6,225 nt of DNA from Solirubrobacterales bacterium (GTDB lineage Bacteria > Actinomycetota > Thermoleophilia > Solirubrobacterales > Solirubrobacteraceae). Below the pieces are notes generated by a model, which ran no database searches, was not told the origin of the DNA, and worked only from the letters and a program-made list of their open reading frames with translations. The DNA lies in NCBI GenBank assembly GCA_015655225.1, contig JAATFK010000627.1:1-6225 (forward strand). The letters run 5' to 3'. The position numbers and the translations under genes were made by a program. Shown here one piece after another: positions 1 to 5,878 of the stretch. The number at the start of each line of letters is the position of its first letter. Within the stretch, counting starts at the first letter, position 1.

Positions 1-112
1 GCGCGCGCATGTCGTTCTCGACGCCGATCACGTCGTAGCCGGCCTCGACGAAGTGCCGCACCGAGGCGGAGCCGATGAGCCCTCCCGAGCCTGTGACGAT
101 CGCGACCGGCAT
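1..112 (-). CDS. NAD-dependent epimerase, CDP-paratose 2-epimerase-like (N-terminal fragment)
   Basis: Only the first 37 codons lie in the window; the gene continues past the left edge. The peptide begins [15 protein letters not shown], the beta-alpha turn of a Rossmann fold with the TGxxGxxG dinucleotide-binding signature at residues 7-14. It continues to [10 protein letters not shown], where the acidic residue at the end of the second strand should bind the NAD ribose. The pattern 'V(I/V)G(I/V)(D/E)N(D/N)MR' is what I associate with CDP-paratose 2-epimerase (RfbE/Tyv) type extended short-chain dehydrogenases, which epimerise C2 of a nucleotide-linked sugar in the cytoplasm. The ATG start is supported by GAGGGG seven bases upstream. 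It lies 13 bases after the stop of the upstream epimerase gene, so the two are very likely co-transcribed. The fold is near certain. The exact substrate cannot be judged because the catalytic YxxxK and substrate loops are outside the window. Confidence 0.85.
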   Translation of the reverse strand, partial: MPVAIVTGSGGLIGSASVRHFVEAGYDVIGVENDMRA

Positions 113-119
113 ACGTGAA

Positions 120-125
120 CCCCTC
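120..125 (-). promoter_or_regulatory. Shine-Dalgarno sequence of the left-edge epimerase gene
   Basis: On the minus strand GAGGGG sits seven bases before the ATG at 112 and directly after the TAA stop (126-128) of the preceding gene. It fixes the start of the downstream gene and points to translation within a bicistronic message. It is the only well-placed Shine-Dalgarno sequence before a gene start in this window. Confidence 0.6.
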
Positions 126-1211
126 TTACCCTAGTTGGAGCGCCGACCGGACTTCGCGCTCGTGCGCGGTGATCCAGGAGGCAATGTCTTCTAACACGTC
201 GCGCGCGGTGAGTTGCGGACGCCAGTCCGTCAACGAGAACAGCCGCGCACAGTCAGACAGATAGATTGGCACGTCTCCGGGACGGTCCTCCCCGGCGACG
301 GCCACCGGCAGCTCGTTGCCGCTGATCTCGCGGCAGAGCGCGGTCGTCTCGGCGAGCGAGAGCGAGCAGTCGCGGCCGCCGCCGACGTTCGCGGTGACGC
401 CATCCCAGGCCTCGGGGTCGAGCAGCTGGCGCTCGACGAGATCGATCAGATCGGCGACGTGGATCAGGTCGCGCACCTGCTTGCCGCTGCCGCCGAAGCC
501 GATGTAGGAGAGCGAGCCGCCGAGCAGGTGGGCGAGCATCCAGTGCGTGAAGACGCCCTGGTCGACCTTGCCCATCTGCCACGGGCCGGCGATCACGCCA
601 CAGCGGTCGATCGTCGCGCGCAGGCCGAACGCGTCGCGGTACTCGGCGATCAGCAGCTCGGCGGAGAGCTTCGTCGTGCCGTAGAGGGTGCGCGCGCCGT
701 CGAGCGGGAAGTCCTCGGCGATGCCGGCGGGCGAAGCGCCCGCGACGGCCTGCTCGGCGGCCAGCTCGAAGCGCGTCTCGGTCTCCTCCAACGCGAGCGT
801 GTTGAGCGCCGCGATCGGATAGACGCGACTGGTCGAGAGGAAGACGAACTGGGCCCCGTCGCGCCGGGCCAGCTCCAGGCAGTGCCACGCGCCCACGAGG
901 TTCGCCTGCATCGCGTAGTCGGTCAGGCCGTCGCGCCCGGCGAGCGCGGACGGCTCGGCCGAGCACTCGACGAGCGCGTCGACGTGGTCGAGCGCGTCGA
1001 GGTCGGCGCGCTCGCGCACGTCGCCGTGGACGAACCGCACGCCTGCCTCGCGCAACCGCGGCAGGTTCAGCTCGGCCCCGCGCCGCTTGAGGTTGTCGAG
1101 GGCGACGATCTCCCAGTCGGGGTGTCGCTCGGCCAGCGCGATCGAGAGGTTCGCTCCGACGAAGCCGGCGCCGCCGGTGACGAGGACGCGATGATGCTCT
1201 GAGACAGTCAC
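126..1211 (-). CDS. NAD-dependent epimerase/dehydratase, CDP-paratose 2-epimerase-like subfamily
   Basis: A cytoplasmic extended short-chain dehydrogenase that probably epimerises or dehydrates a nucleotide sugar for surface glycan synthesis. From the GTG at 1211 it is 361 residues, a normal family length. Visible elements are the NAD-binding turn TGGAGFVG (residues 12-19), the acidic residue of ALDN at D39, HGDV near 62-65, the catalytic serine region LSTSRVYP (125-132), and the YxxxK pair Y177/K181 in [12 protein letters not shown]. The substrate-side motifs GKQVRDLIH (243-251) and [11 protein letters not shown] (275-285) are typical of CDP-paratose 2-epimerase relatives. The frame is open upstream to 1310, but I prefer GTG 1211: it begins just before the Rossmann strand, and the longer version adds an Arg/Pro-rich tail of shadow type and reaches the divergent gene's putative promoter. 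ATG 1250 is an alternative. No clear Shine-Dalgarno sequence precedes GTG 1211. It is the first gene of an operon with the left-edge epimerase. The sugar substrate is unknown. Confidence 0.9.
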   Translation of the reverse strand: MTVSEHHRVLVTGGAGFVGANLSIALAERHPDWEIVALDNLKRRGAELNLPRLREAGVRFVHGDVRERADLDALDHVDALVECSAEPSALAGRDGLTDYAMQANLVGAWHCLELARRDGAQFVFLSTSRVYPIAALNTLALEETETRFELAAEQAVAGASPAGIAEDFPLDGARTLYGTTKLSAELLIAEYRDAFGLRATIDRCGVIAGPWQMGKVDQGVFTHWMLAHLLGGSLSYIGFGGSGKQVRDLIHVADLIDLVERQLLDPEAWDGVTANVGGGRDCSLSLAETTALCREISGNELPVAVAGEDRPGDVPIYLSDCARLFSLTDWRPQLTARDVLEDIASWITAHEREVRSALQLG

Positions 1212-1221
1212 GCAGCGCCGA

Positions 1222-1227
1222 AGGATG
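1222..1227 (-). promoter_or_regulatory. Weak -10-like hexamer before the epimerase operon
   Basis: Read on the minus strand this is CATCCT, ten bases before the preferred GTG start at 1211. It matches the -10 consensus poorly and has no convincing -35 partner. It is listed because the other operon-head genes here show a similar hexamer at a similar distance. If real, it would give a very short leader and favour GTG 1211 over the longer start choices. Confidence 0.15.
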
Positions 1228-1309
1228 CCGCAATCGACGGACGAGCGCATCGCTGGCCGCTCGAGGCGGCTACCGCGGCGCGAGCGGGGCGGGGCAGGAG
1301 GGGAACGCA

Positions 1310-1315
1310 TACCAT
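1310..1315 (+). promoter_or_regulatory. Putative -10 element (TACCAT) giving a leaderless message
   Basis: TACCAT fits the TANNNT pattern of actinobacterial -10 elements and ends six bases before the GTG start at 1322, so transcription would begin at or next to the start codon. No TTGACA-like hexamer is seen 16-19 bases upstream. A purine-rich AGGAGGGG at 1296-1303 lies 18 bases before the GTG, too far for an ordinary Shine-Dalgarno sequence. Placement only; not proven. Confidence 0.3.
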
Positions 1316-1321
1316 CCGCCC

Positions 1322-3004
1322 GTGCAAGCAGCCGAGCGTTCGCGGCGCGCTCCCGACGCGAGTCTCGTCGCCCTCATGCTGATCGTGGTCGCGGGCATGG
1401 GCGCGCTCGCGTTCGAGAGCCGTCACCTGACCTTCTTCGCCGACGACCTGTCGCTCGTGGTCGGACGCCGCGGGATGAGCCTCACGGTGCTCCTGACGCC
1501 GCATACCGAGCACCTGATCGTCGGTCCGATCCTCACGTACAAGGTGCTGCTTCACCTGTTCGGCGCAACGAGCTACTGGCCGTTCATCGGCCTGGCGATC
1601 GTCCTCAACGCCCTCTGCGCCGTGTTGCTCTATGTCGCGGCTCGCCGGCGCGTCGGCCGGTGGGCGGCGCTTGCTCCAGCCGCGATCCTGATCGTGCTGG
1701 GCCCCGCCTGGCAGGACCTGCTCTGGGCCTTCCAGATGGGCTTCTTCGGCTCGATCGCCGCGGGCATCGGCGCCTTCCTGCTGCTGGACCGGCGCGACCG
1801 GATCGGCGATGCGCTCGCGTGTCTCCTCCTGATCGTCTCCGTCGCGTGGGGCAGCATCGGCGTCGGGGTGATGGCCGGGATCGCCGTCGAGCTGGTGCTG
1901 CAGCGGCGTCGCGACGGCCTGCGCCGCCTCTGGCTGGTCGCGGTTCCGGTCGTGCTCTATGGCCTCTGGTACATCGGCTACGGCACCGGCGCCATGAAGG
2001 CCTCGAACATCACGCTCGTGCCGAGCTACGTCCTCGACGGGTTCAGCGGCGCGCTCGGCTCGATCGCTGGACTCGCCCAGACCCCAGCTGGAGCGGATCC
2101 CTACGAGATCGGCCTCGGCTGGGGACGTCCGCTCGCCGTGCTCGCACTCCTGCTGCTGATCGGGCGGATCGTCCGCGGCCGGCCGATGACGGTGCGCTTC
2201 TGGTCGCTGACGGTGACCGGCGTCGCCTTGTGGATCGCGGCGGCCTTGGCCTACTTCCCGTCGCGGGACGCGGCACAGAGCCGATACCAGTACATCGGCG
2301 TCGCGTTCGTCCTGCTCGCGGCCGTCGAGCTCGCCCCCGGCTGGAGGCCCAACGTGCGCGCGGGTCTGCTGATCACGCTCGCGACCGCGGCCGCGGTCGT
2401 CGCGAACCTGGGCATCCTGCGCGACCACACGGGCTTCTGGACGACGAACAGCCAGTTCTCGCAGGCGGAGATCAGCATGATCCAGATCGCGCGCGGCACC
2501 GTCGCCCCGAGCTTCACCCCTGAGGATCCCGCAACGGGAGCGGTGATCGGCAACCACGACATGTACCCGATCGTCGCGGGCCCGTACTTCAGCGCGGCCG
2601 ACAAGTTCGGGTCCCTCGCGATCTCGCCCGAGCGGGTCGCGAGACTGCCCGAGAACGTCCGCCTCGCGGCCGACTTCGTGCTCGCGCACGCCGAGCGGCT
2701 CGGCCTCGTGCCGGCAGAACGGACGCCGGCGGGAGCACGCTGCCAGACCCTGACGTCGGCGGTCGGAGCGGCGAGTCTGACACTCTCGCCGGGGACGACC
2801 ACGTTCCGGTTCCCGCGTGGGACGACCGCGACCGTCGCGCTGCGACGCTTCGCCGACACCTTCAGCTACGTGACGTTCCCGGTGATCACCGCCGGCGGCA
2901 CCTGGTCGCTGACGCTGCCACAGGACGGCGCGCCGCGCACGCCGTGGCTGCTCGACGTCGTCACGAGCCGTCCGGGCCGCCTGTGCGCCGGCGGCACGCC
3001 CTAG
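1322..3004 (+). CDS. Polytopic membrane protein, putative GT-C-type glycosyltransferase
   Basis: The protein is 560 residues from a GTG start to TAG. Residues about 14-363 form some nine to eleven hydrophobic segments (for example 14-31, 86-105, 112-128, 138-155, 163-190, 202-219, 268-285, 295-312, 322-337, 346-363). The loop after the first segment carries FFADDLSLV (38-46, acidic pair D41/D42) followed by HTEHLIVGP (61-69). An acidic pair in the first outward loop is the hallmark of GT-C enzymes, which transfer sugars from polyprenyl-phosphate donors outside the membrane; the family is inferred, not proven. Residues about 365-560 form a soluble, probably extracytoplasmic domain with two cysteines (C474, C555) that could pair. 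The gene is divergent from the epimerase operon and convergent with the gene at 3016-4947. A later in-frame ATG at 1376 lies inside the first membrane segment and is less likely. It could instead be another multi-pass surface-glycan protein without catalytic activity. Confidence 0.8.
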   Translation: MQAAERSRRAPDASLVALMLIVVAGMGALAFESRHLTFFADDLSLVVGRRGMSLTVLLTPHTEHLIVGPILTYKVLLHLFGATSYWPFIGLAIVLNALCAVLLYVAARRRVGRWAALAPAAILIVLGPAWQDLLWAFQMGFFGSIAAGIGAFLLLDRRDRIGDALACLLLIVSVAWGSIGVGVMAGIAVELVLQRRRDGLRRLWLVAVPVVLYGLWYIGYGTGAMKASNITLVPSYVLDGFSGALGSIAGLAQTPAGADPYEIGLGWGRPLAVLALLLLIGRIVRGRPMTVRFWSLTVTGVALWIAAALAYFPSRDAAQSRYQYIGVAFVLLAAVELAPGWRPNVRAGLLITLATAAAVVANLGILRDHTGFWTTNSQFSQAEISMIQIARGTVAPSFTPEDPATGAVIGNHDMYPIVAGPYFSAADKFGSLAISPERVARLPENVRLAADFVLAHAERLGLVPAERTPAGARCQTLTSAVGAASLTLSPGTTTFRFPRGTTATVALRRFADTFSYVTFPVITAGGTWSLTLPQDGAPRTPWLLDVVTSRPGRLCAGGTP

Positions 3005-3019
3005 CGCGAGCGCAGCTAG
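3001..3019. repeat. Short inverted repeat carrying both convergent stop codons
   Basis: CTAGC at 3001-3005 and GCTAG at 3015-3019 are inverted copies around nine bases, and each holds the TAG stop of one of the two tail-to-tail genes. The five-base stem is too short and lacks a T-run, so a terminator role is only a possibility; the symmetry may simply reflect two TAG stops in similar context. Confidence 0.3.
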
Positions 3020-4947
3020 CCGAAGCGCTGGATCGGCACTTGGACGAACTCGTAGCGCAACCTGCCGCCCGGCTCCCCCGCGGCGCGCGAGATCGTGATC
3101 GTCGGCGAGTTGGCCGCGAGCTGAAACGGCACCGGGTAGTCGAAGCCGGCCGGCGCGCTCAGCAGCAGACCGTCCGGCGCCGTGCGGGCCGTCAGGTGGA
3201 ACTGCTGCCCGTTGAGCGTGACGAAGCGAGTGTGCGCGCGCAGCAGGACGCTGCCGATTCTCTCGAGTCCGGCCGGCGAGGCGCCCGTCACCTTCGCGAG
3301 CACGAGCGCGTTCGGCGTCGTCGGACGCGGGATCGTCACGGGGACGCCCCAGCGGGCTTTGACGGTCCTGATCGTCTGCTCCGCGCCGCAGCGGTTCGGC
3401 TGGCGCGCGAGCACCTGCCAGATGCCCGACTGCGCGATCGGACGGTAGCGGCAGAGCATCGCGACGGTCTGTGCGGGGCTGTCGAACGCGCCGTAGTGGA
3501 TGTCCACGGTCGGGATGTTACGGCGCAGAATCCGGGCCGGCGCACGCGAGGAGGCGAGCATCGAGGCGCCGAGCCGGTCGAGCGACGGGGTGTAGGCCGC
3601 GTACGCCTCCAGCAGCGGAAGCGGCCGCCAGTTGAGGTTGTCCGCGTACACGAGGCTGCCGAGCGAGGACGGCCACCCCGCGACCGTCTCGTCGCCGACC
3701 GCCGCGCGAATCTCGGGCGGCAGCGCGTAGTTCGCGACGATCGCGGCCTTGAGCGCCTGCTTCGTGGCACCGCGACGATTCGAGGACGCCAGCGTGTGCG
3801 CCTGCTGCACGAGCGTCTTCGCGTGCAGCCACGGGTTGAGGTTGATGTCGAACCGGTAGGGGCCGAACGCGGCACCGACGAGCAGCGCGGTGGCAGCCAG
3901 CACGGTCAGGGAGAAGGCGCGCGACGGTCGGCTCACCGGGATCGCCACGAGCGCGACGAGGACGTCGCCGAAGAACAGCTCGGGTGTCGCGTAGACGTCG
4001 CGCACGTAGCCGCCCTTGAAGCAGAACCACGCCGTCAGCAGCCAGAGCGCGAACATGCCCGCCCGCTGCCGCGTCGAGGCGTCCCGGACCGCGACGGCGA
4101 CCAGCCCGCCGCCGGCGAGGAGGACGAAGACGGCGGCCCAGTACTTCCAGGCGTCGGTCGGGTCGTACACCCCCATGGCATCCGAGTAGCCGCTGATCTG
4201 CTGCTCGCCGTAGCGAATGTACGGCCAGATGTCGCCGAACGACTGGCCGGTCGCGAACCAGCCGATCGCGGCCGCGACCAGCAGGCCGCCGAGGAAGCCG
4301 CCCGCGTCGCGACGGCGGATCCCGGGGGCGGTCGCGAGCGCGATCAGCGCCAGGACGAGCAGCTCGACCCCCTGGTTGAGCTTGCCGAGCAGCATGATGC
4401 CGACGAGCACGCCGAGCACGATCGGAGCGACCGCCACGGGCCCGACGCGGACCGGCTCGCCGCGACGACGAATCGCGAGCAGGAAGCACCAGGCGATCCC
4501 GAGCGAGAAGGAACGGTCGGGCGCGAGCGTCGCCGCGACGAACGCGATCGGGACCGCCGCGAGCAGCGGGAACGAGCGACGGGCGGCGACGAAGAGGGTG
4601 CCGGCCAGCAGCATCGTCACGAGCAGCTGATAGGCGAACGTCAACAGCGTGACGTCGCCGAAGTACAGCTGCGGTCCGAAGACCGTGTCGAGGAAGCCGA
4701 GCGGCCCGTAGGTCCAGACCAGATCGTGGCCGAAGGGCAGCCCGTGCTTCACCGCGAGCGACAGCGATGCCAGCCAGTTGTAGTCCGCGTCCGTCCCAGG
4801 CACAAGGCTCAAGTACGGCCACGCGAGCACGCCGATCACGACCGCCGCCGCGACGACCGTCCAGTGGCGACGCTCGAGCGTGGGCGGTCGCCAGCGCCGA
4901 ATCGCGTCCAGGCGCGAAGCGCCCCGATGTTCGGCCGCAGTCTCCAA
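3016..4947 (-). CDS. Large membrane protein with YGPLGF motif, GT-C-like, function unknown
   Basis: The protein is 643 residues. The N-terminal half (about 28-361) has some ten hydrophobic segments, including 28-48, 101-121, 146-158, 170-187, 192-210, 217-233, 268-287, 297-310, 325-338 and 345-361. The first outward loop holds GTDADYNW (51-58) and then GHDLVWTYGPLGFL (73-86), a motif I recall from a widespread uncharacterised family of bacterial membrane proteins. Acidic residues in this loop (D53, D55, D75) suit a GT-C lipid-linked sugar transferase, but this is inference. Residues about 363-643 are soluble, probably extracytoplasmic. NWRPLPLLEAYAAYTPSLDR (439-458) and the Cys-containing stretch LCRYRPIAQSGIW...RC (C499, C520) look conserved in the same family. 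The start is uncertain: TTG 4947 is the only start codon before the first membrane segment that I found, and it has no Shine-Dalgarno sequence. A CATAAT hexamer lies ten bases upstream. It converges on the gene ending at 3004, with 11 bases between stops. Confidence 0.8.
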   Translation of the reverse strand: METAAEHRGASRLDAIRRWRPPTLERRHWTVVAAAVVIGVLAWPYLSLVPGTDADYNWLASLSLAVKHGLPFGHDLVWTYGPLGFLDTVFGPQLYFGDVTLLTFAYQLLVTMLLAGTLFVAARRSFPLLAAVPIAFVAATLAPDRSFSLGIAWCFLLAIRRRGEPVRVGPVAVAPIVLGVLVGIMLLGKLNQGVELLVLALIALATAPGIRRRDAGGFLGGLLVAAAIGWFATGQSFGDIWPYIRYGEQQISGYSDAMGVYDPTDAWKYWAAVFVLLAGGGLVAVAVRDASTRQRAGMFALWLLTAWFCFKGGYVRDVYATPELFFGDVLVALVAIPVSRPSRAFSLTVLAATALLVGAAFGPYRFDINLNPWLHAKTLVQQAHTLASSNRRGATKQALKAAIVANYALPPEIRAAVGDETVAGWPSSLGSLVYADNLNWRPLPLLEAYAAYTPSLDRLGASMLASSRAPARILRRNIPTVDIHYGAFDSPAQTVAMLCRYRPIAQSGIWQVLARQPNRCGAEQTIRTVKARWGVPVTIPRPTTPNALVLAKVTGASPAGLERIGSVLLRAHTRFVTLNGQQFHLTARTAPDGLLLSAPAGFDYPVPFQLAANSPTITISRAAGEPGGRLRYEFVQVPIQRFG

Positions 4948-4957
4948 TGCGCGGCTG

Positions 4958-4963
4958 ATTATG
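4958..4963 (-). promoter_or_regulatory. Putative -10 element (CATAAT) before the 643-residue membrane protein
   Basis: On the minus strand CATAAT matches the TATAAT consensus at five of six bases, standing out in a very GC-rich stretch. It ends ten bases before the TTG start at 4947, so the leader would be only a few bases. No good -35 hexamer is seen at the expected distance. Confidence 0.35.
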
Positions 4964-5052
4964 GCCCAACGACGCTCCGAACCGCCAGAGCCCGCGCTCC
5001 GTGGGCCGGACGCCGCTGCCGAGCGCCGTGGTCCTCGTGGCGGAGGCGGCCG

Positions 5053-5084
5053 CAGATCGTGACCGCCGCGCCGGTCACGATCTG
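5053..5084. repeat. 13-bp perfect inverted repeat (hairpin or operator)
   Basis: CAGATCGTGACCG (5053-5065) and its exact reverse complement (5072-5084) flank the six-base spacer CCGCGC. The stem is stable, but no T-run follows on either strand, so a canonical intrinsic terminator is not supported. It lies about 65 bases beyond the end of the degraded minus-strand reading frame (stop at 5150) and about 105 bases upstream of the TTG start at 4947. It could therefore end transcription of the former gene or be a regulator site for the membrane-protein gene. Confidence 0.6.
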
Positions 5085-5110
5085 GTCATGAGGCGCCCGC
5101 CGCGCCCGCT

Positions 5111-5124
5111 CAGGGCGTGCCCTG
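5111..5124. repeat. Small hairpin CAGGG-CGTG-CCCTG
   Basis: A five-base perfect stem with a four-base loop, 25 bases downstream of the last codon of the minus-strand remnant that stops at 5150. No T-run follows. It may be part of a transcription-end region together with the larger inverted repeat at 5053-5084, but a stem this short is also expected by chance in GC-rich DNA. Confidence 0.25.
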
Positions 5125-5149
5125 CTGCCACCCTCTCGTGTCGAAGTAC

Positions 5150-5378
5150 TCAGTAGCCAAGGGTGTCGCCCACGTCCTGGTAGTACGCCCAGTTCGCTCC
5201 GGTCTCGACGTCGTGCAGAGCCCATCCGGTGCTCGTGTCGGCGTCGACCATCGTGAAGGTCTGGTCGGGTCCGAAGCTCGTCCCGATCAGGGCCGGACCG
5301 TCCTCGTCGGGTCTCTTGATCCCGCCACCGCCGTTCGGGCAGCGGAAGCCGCCCCCGCCGCTTGCGGCGAGCGCATAG
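5150..5378 (-). other. Open C-terminal segment of unknown origin after the hydrolase remnant
   Basis: After the stop of the nucleophile-bearing frame, the frame that encoded WNEPNH is open again for about 75 codons and ends TGA at 5150-5152. It starts with a Gly/Cys-rich stretch GGGGFRCPNGGGG and then reads SFGPDQTFTMVDADTSTGWA and NWAYYQDVGDTLGY. Third codon positions are almost all G or C (for example the codons from 5290 down to 5153), as in real genes here, so it was probably coding. I do not recognise it, and it does not look like the usual end of a GH-A hydrolase. It could be the tail of the same broken gene, or a piece of another secreted protein joined by deletion. A CGCCGC/GCGGCG inverted repeat at 5356-5369 lies inside the Gly-rich part. 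Confidence 0.35.
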
Positions 5379-5730
5379 TCAGTAGTTCGGCGGGACGGGG
5401 CCTCTGGTCGTGCAGTAGTAGGCGCCGACTTCGGTGATCCAGACGTTCGTTCTGTGGGAGCGCGGTGCAGGACGGACCGGTACGTCGCGGTGTAGGTGTC
5501 GAGCGCGGTCGCTCCAGCGGTCGTCGGGTCACTGTCCGGATGTGCGCCGGAGCCGTTGCTGAGCTGATGATTCGGCTCGTTCCAGGCGGTGTATTGCGTC
5601 ACGCTCGGGAACGCCGCGCGAAATCGATCGACCGCGTAGCGATCGTTCAGGTTCCGGCCCCGGGTGGGTCGTGGCTGGCCGGCATCGATCCGACGTGCAC
5701 CTCCAACGTGATGTCTACGCCCACTTCAGA
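5150..5730 (-). pseudogene. Degraded secreted glycoside hydrolase (clan GH-A-like)
   Basis: Recognisable pieces occur in the right order but in different frames. First comes VGVDITLEVHVGS (upstream of a TGA at 5647-5649), resembling the strand where such proteins read 'Gv.v.ltv.g'. A second frame gives LNDRYAVDRFRAAFPSV and then TQYTAWNEPNH, where WNEPN (glutamate codon 5576-5578) matches the acid/base motif of clan GH-A hydrolases. A third frame gives TNVWITEVGAYY (glutamate codon 5430-5432), matching the nucleophile motif, and stops at 5379-5381. At least two frameshifts are therefore needed. The two glutamates are only about 49 codons apart, well short of what I expect for this fold, which suggests an internal deletion as well. 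The N-terminal part is missing: the divergent ABC gene starts at 5879. The intact ancestor probably cleaved or modified a surface or plant-type polysaccharide; the exact GH family cannot be named. Sequencing error could explain frameshifts but not the shortening. Confidence 0.6.
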
Positions 5731-5813
5731 TCCGCCGCGTGCAGTCGACGACAGCGCCGGCGAGGTCGCGAGCCGCTGTGCCTCGTGAGCGTCACCGCGC
5801 CGGCACTGTGGGC

Positions 5814-5831
5814 CCCCGCACGCGTGCGGGG
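5814..5831. repeat. 18-bp GC-rich palindrome
   Basis: CCCCGCACGCGTGCGGGG is a perfect palindrome with no spacer; as RNA it would fold into a seven-base stem with a four-base loop. Two further G-C pairs can form outside it across a bulged C. This style of hairpin is common after genes in high-GC actinobacteria, but no T-run follows. It lies 48-65 bases before the ABC ATPase start, so it may separate that gene from the degraded stretch or act as an operator. Confidence 0.45.
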
Positions 5832-5849
5832 CCGGCGGCGGAACCGGCC
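5830..5849. repeat. Second hairpin next to the palindrome (GGCCGG...CCGGCC)
   Basis: A six-base perfect stem (5830-5835 with 5844-5849) around an eight-base loop. It overlaps the right arm of the palindrome at 5814-5831 by two bases, so the two hairpins compete slightly if both form. It lies where the -35 region of the ABC gene would be. Confidence 0.35.
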
Positions 5850-5864
5850 GACAGGCCGGACGCC

Positions 5865-5870
5865 TATCCT
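5865..5870 (+). promoter_or_regulatory. Putative -10 element (TATCCT) giving a leaderless message
   Basis: TATCCT fits TANNNT and ends eight bases before the ATG at 5879, so the transcript would begin at or within a base or two of the start codon. There is no Shine-Dalgarno sequence in the short space TTGCCGCC. No TTGACA-like -35 is seen at 16-19 bases. Confidence 0.35.
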
Positions 5871-5878
5871 TTGCCGCC

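Noticed and set aside
213..1202. A 329-codon plus-strand frame antisense to the epimerase
   Set aside because: The minus strand encodes an unmistakable epimerase with TGxxGxxG and YxxxK; the plus-strand product has no family features.
1296..1303. AGGAGGGG as Shine-Dalgarno sequence for the GTG at 1322
   Set aside because: The spacing of 18 bases is too long, and no in-frame start codon lies closer to it; kept only as a note in favour of leaderless initiation.
1212..1310. N-terminal extension of the epimerase to the start at 1310
   Set aside because: The extra 33 residues are Arg/Pro/Ser-rich, precede the natural start of the Rossmann fold, and would place the start inside the putative promoter of the divergent gene.
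1225..2523. A 432-codon plus-strand frame overlapping the 560-residue membrane protein
   Set aside because: Arg/Pro/Ala-rich product typical of a frame-shifted reading of GC-rich coding DNA; the true frame gives coherent membrane segments.
1208..2689. A 493-codon open frame on the minus strand, antisense to the 560-residue membrane protein
   Set aside because: Same charged, low-hydrophobic composition (Arg/Asp/Glu/His-rich) produced by reading a membrane-protein gene backwards; no motif.
2944..5091. A 715-codon open frame on the plus strand, antisense to the 643-residue membrane protein
   Set aside because: Its product is extremely rich in Arg, Glu, Asp, Gln and His with no fold-like hydrophobic pattern, as expected for the complement of a high-GC membrane-protein gene. 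The opposite strand has clear membrane segments and family motifs.
5053..5124. Canonical intrinsic terminators at the hairpins
   Set aside because: Neither hairpin is followed by a T-run on either strand, so they are listed as repeats rather than terminators.
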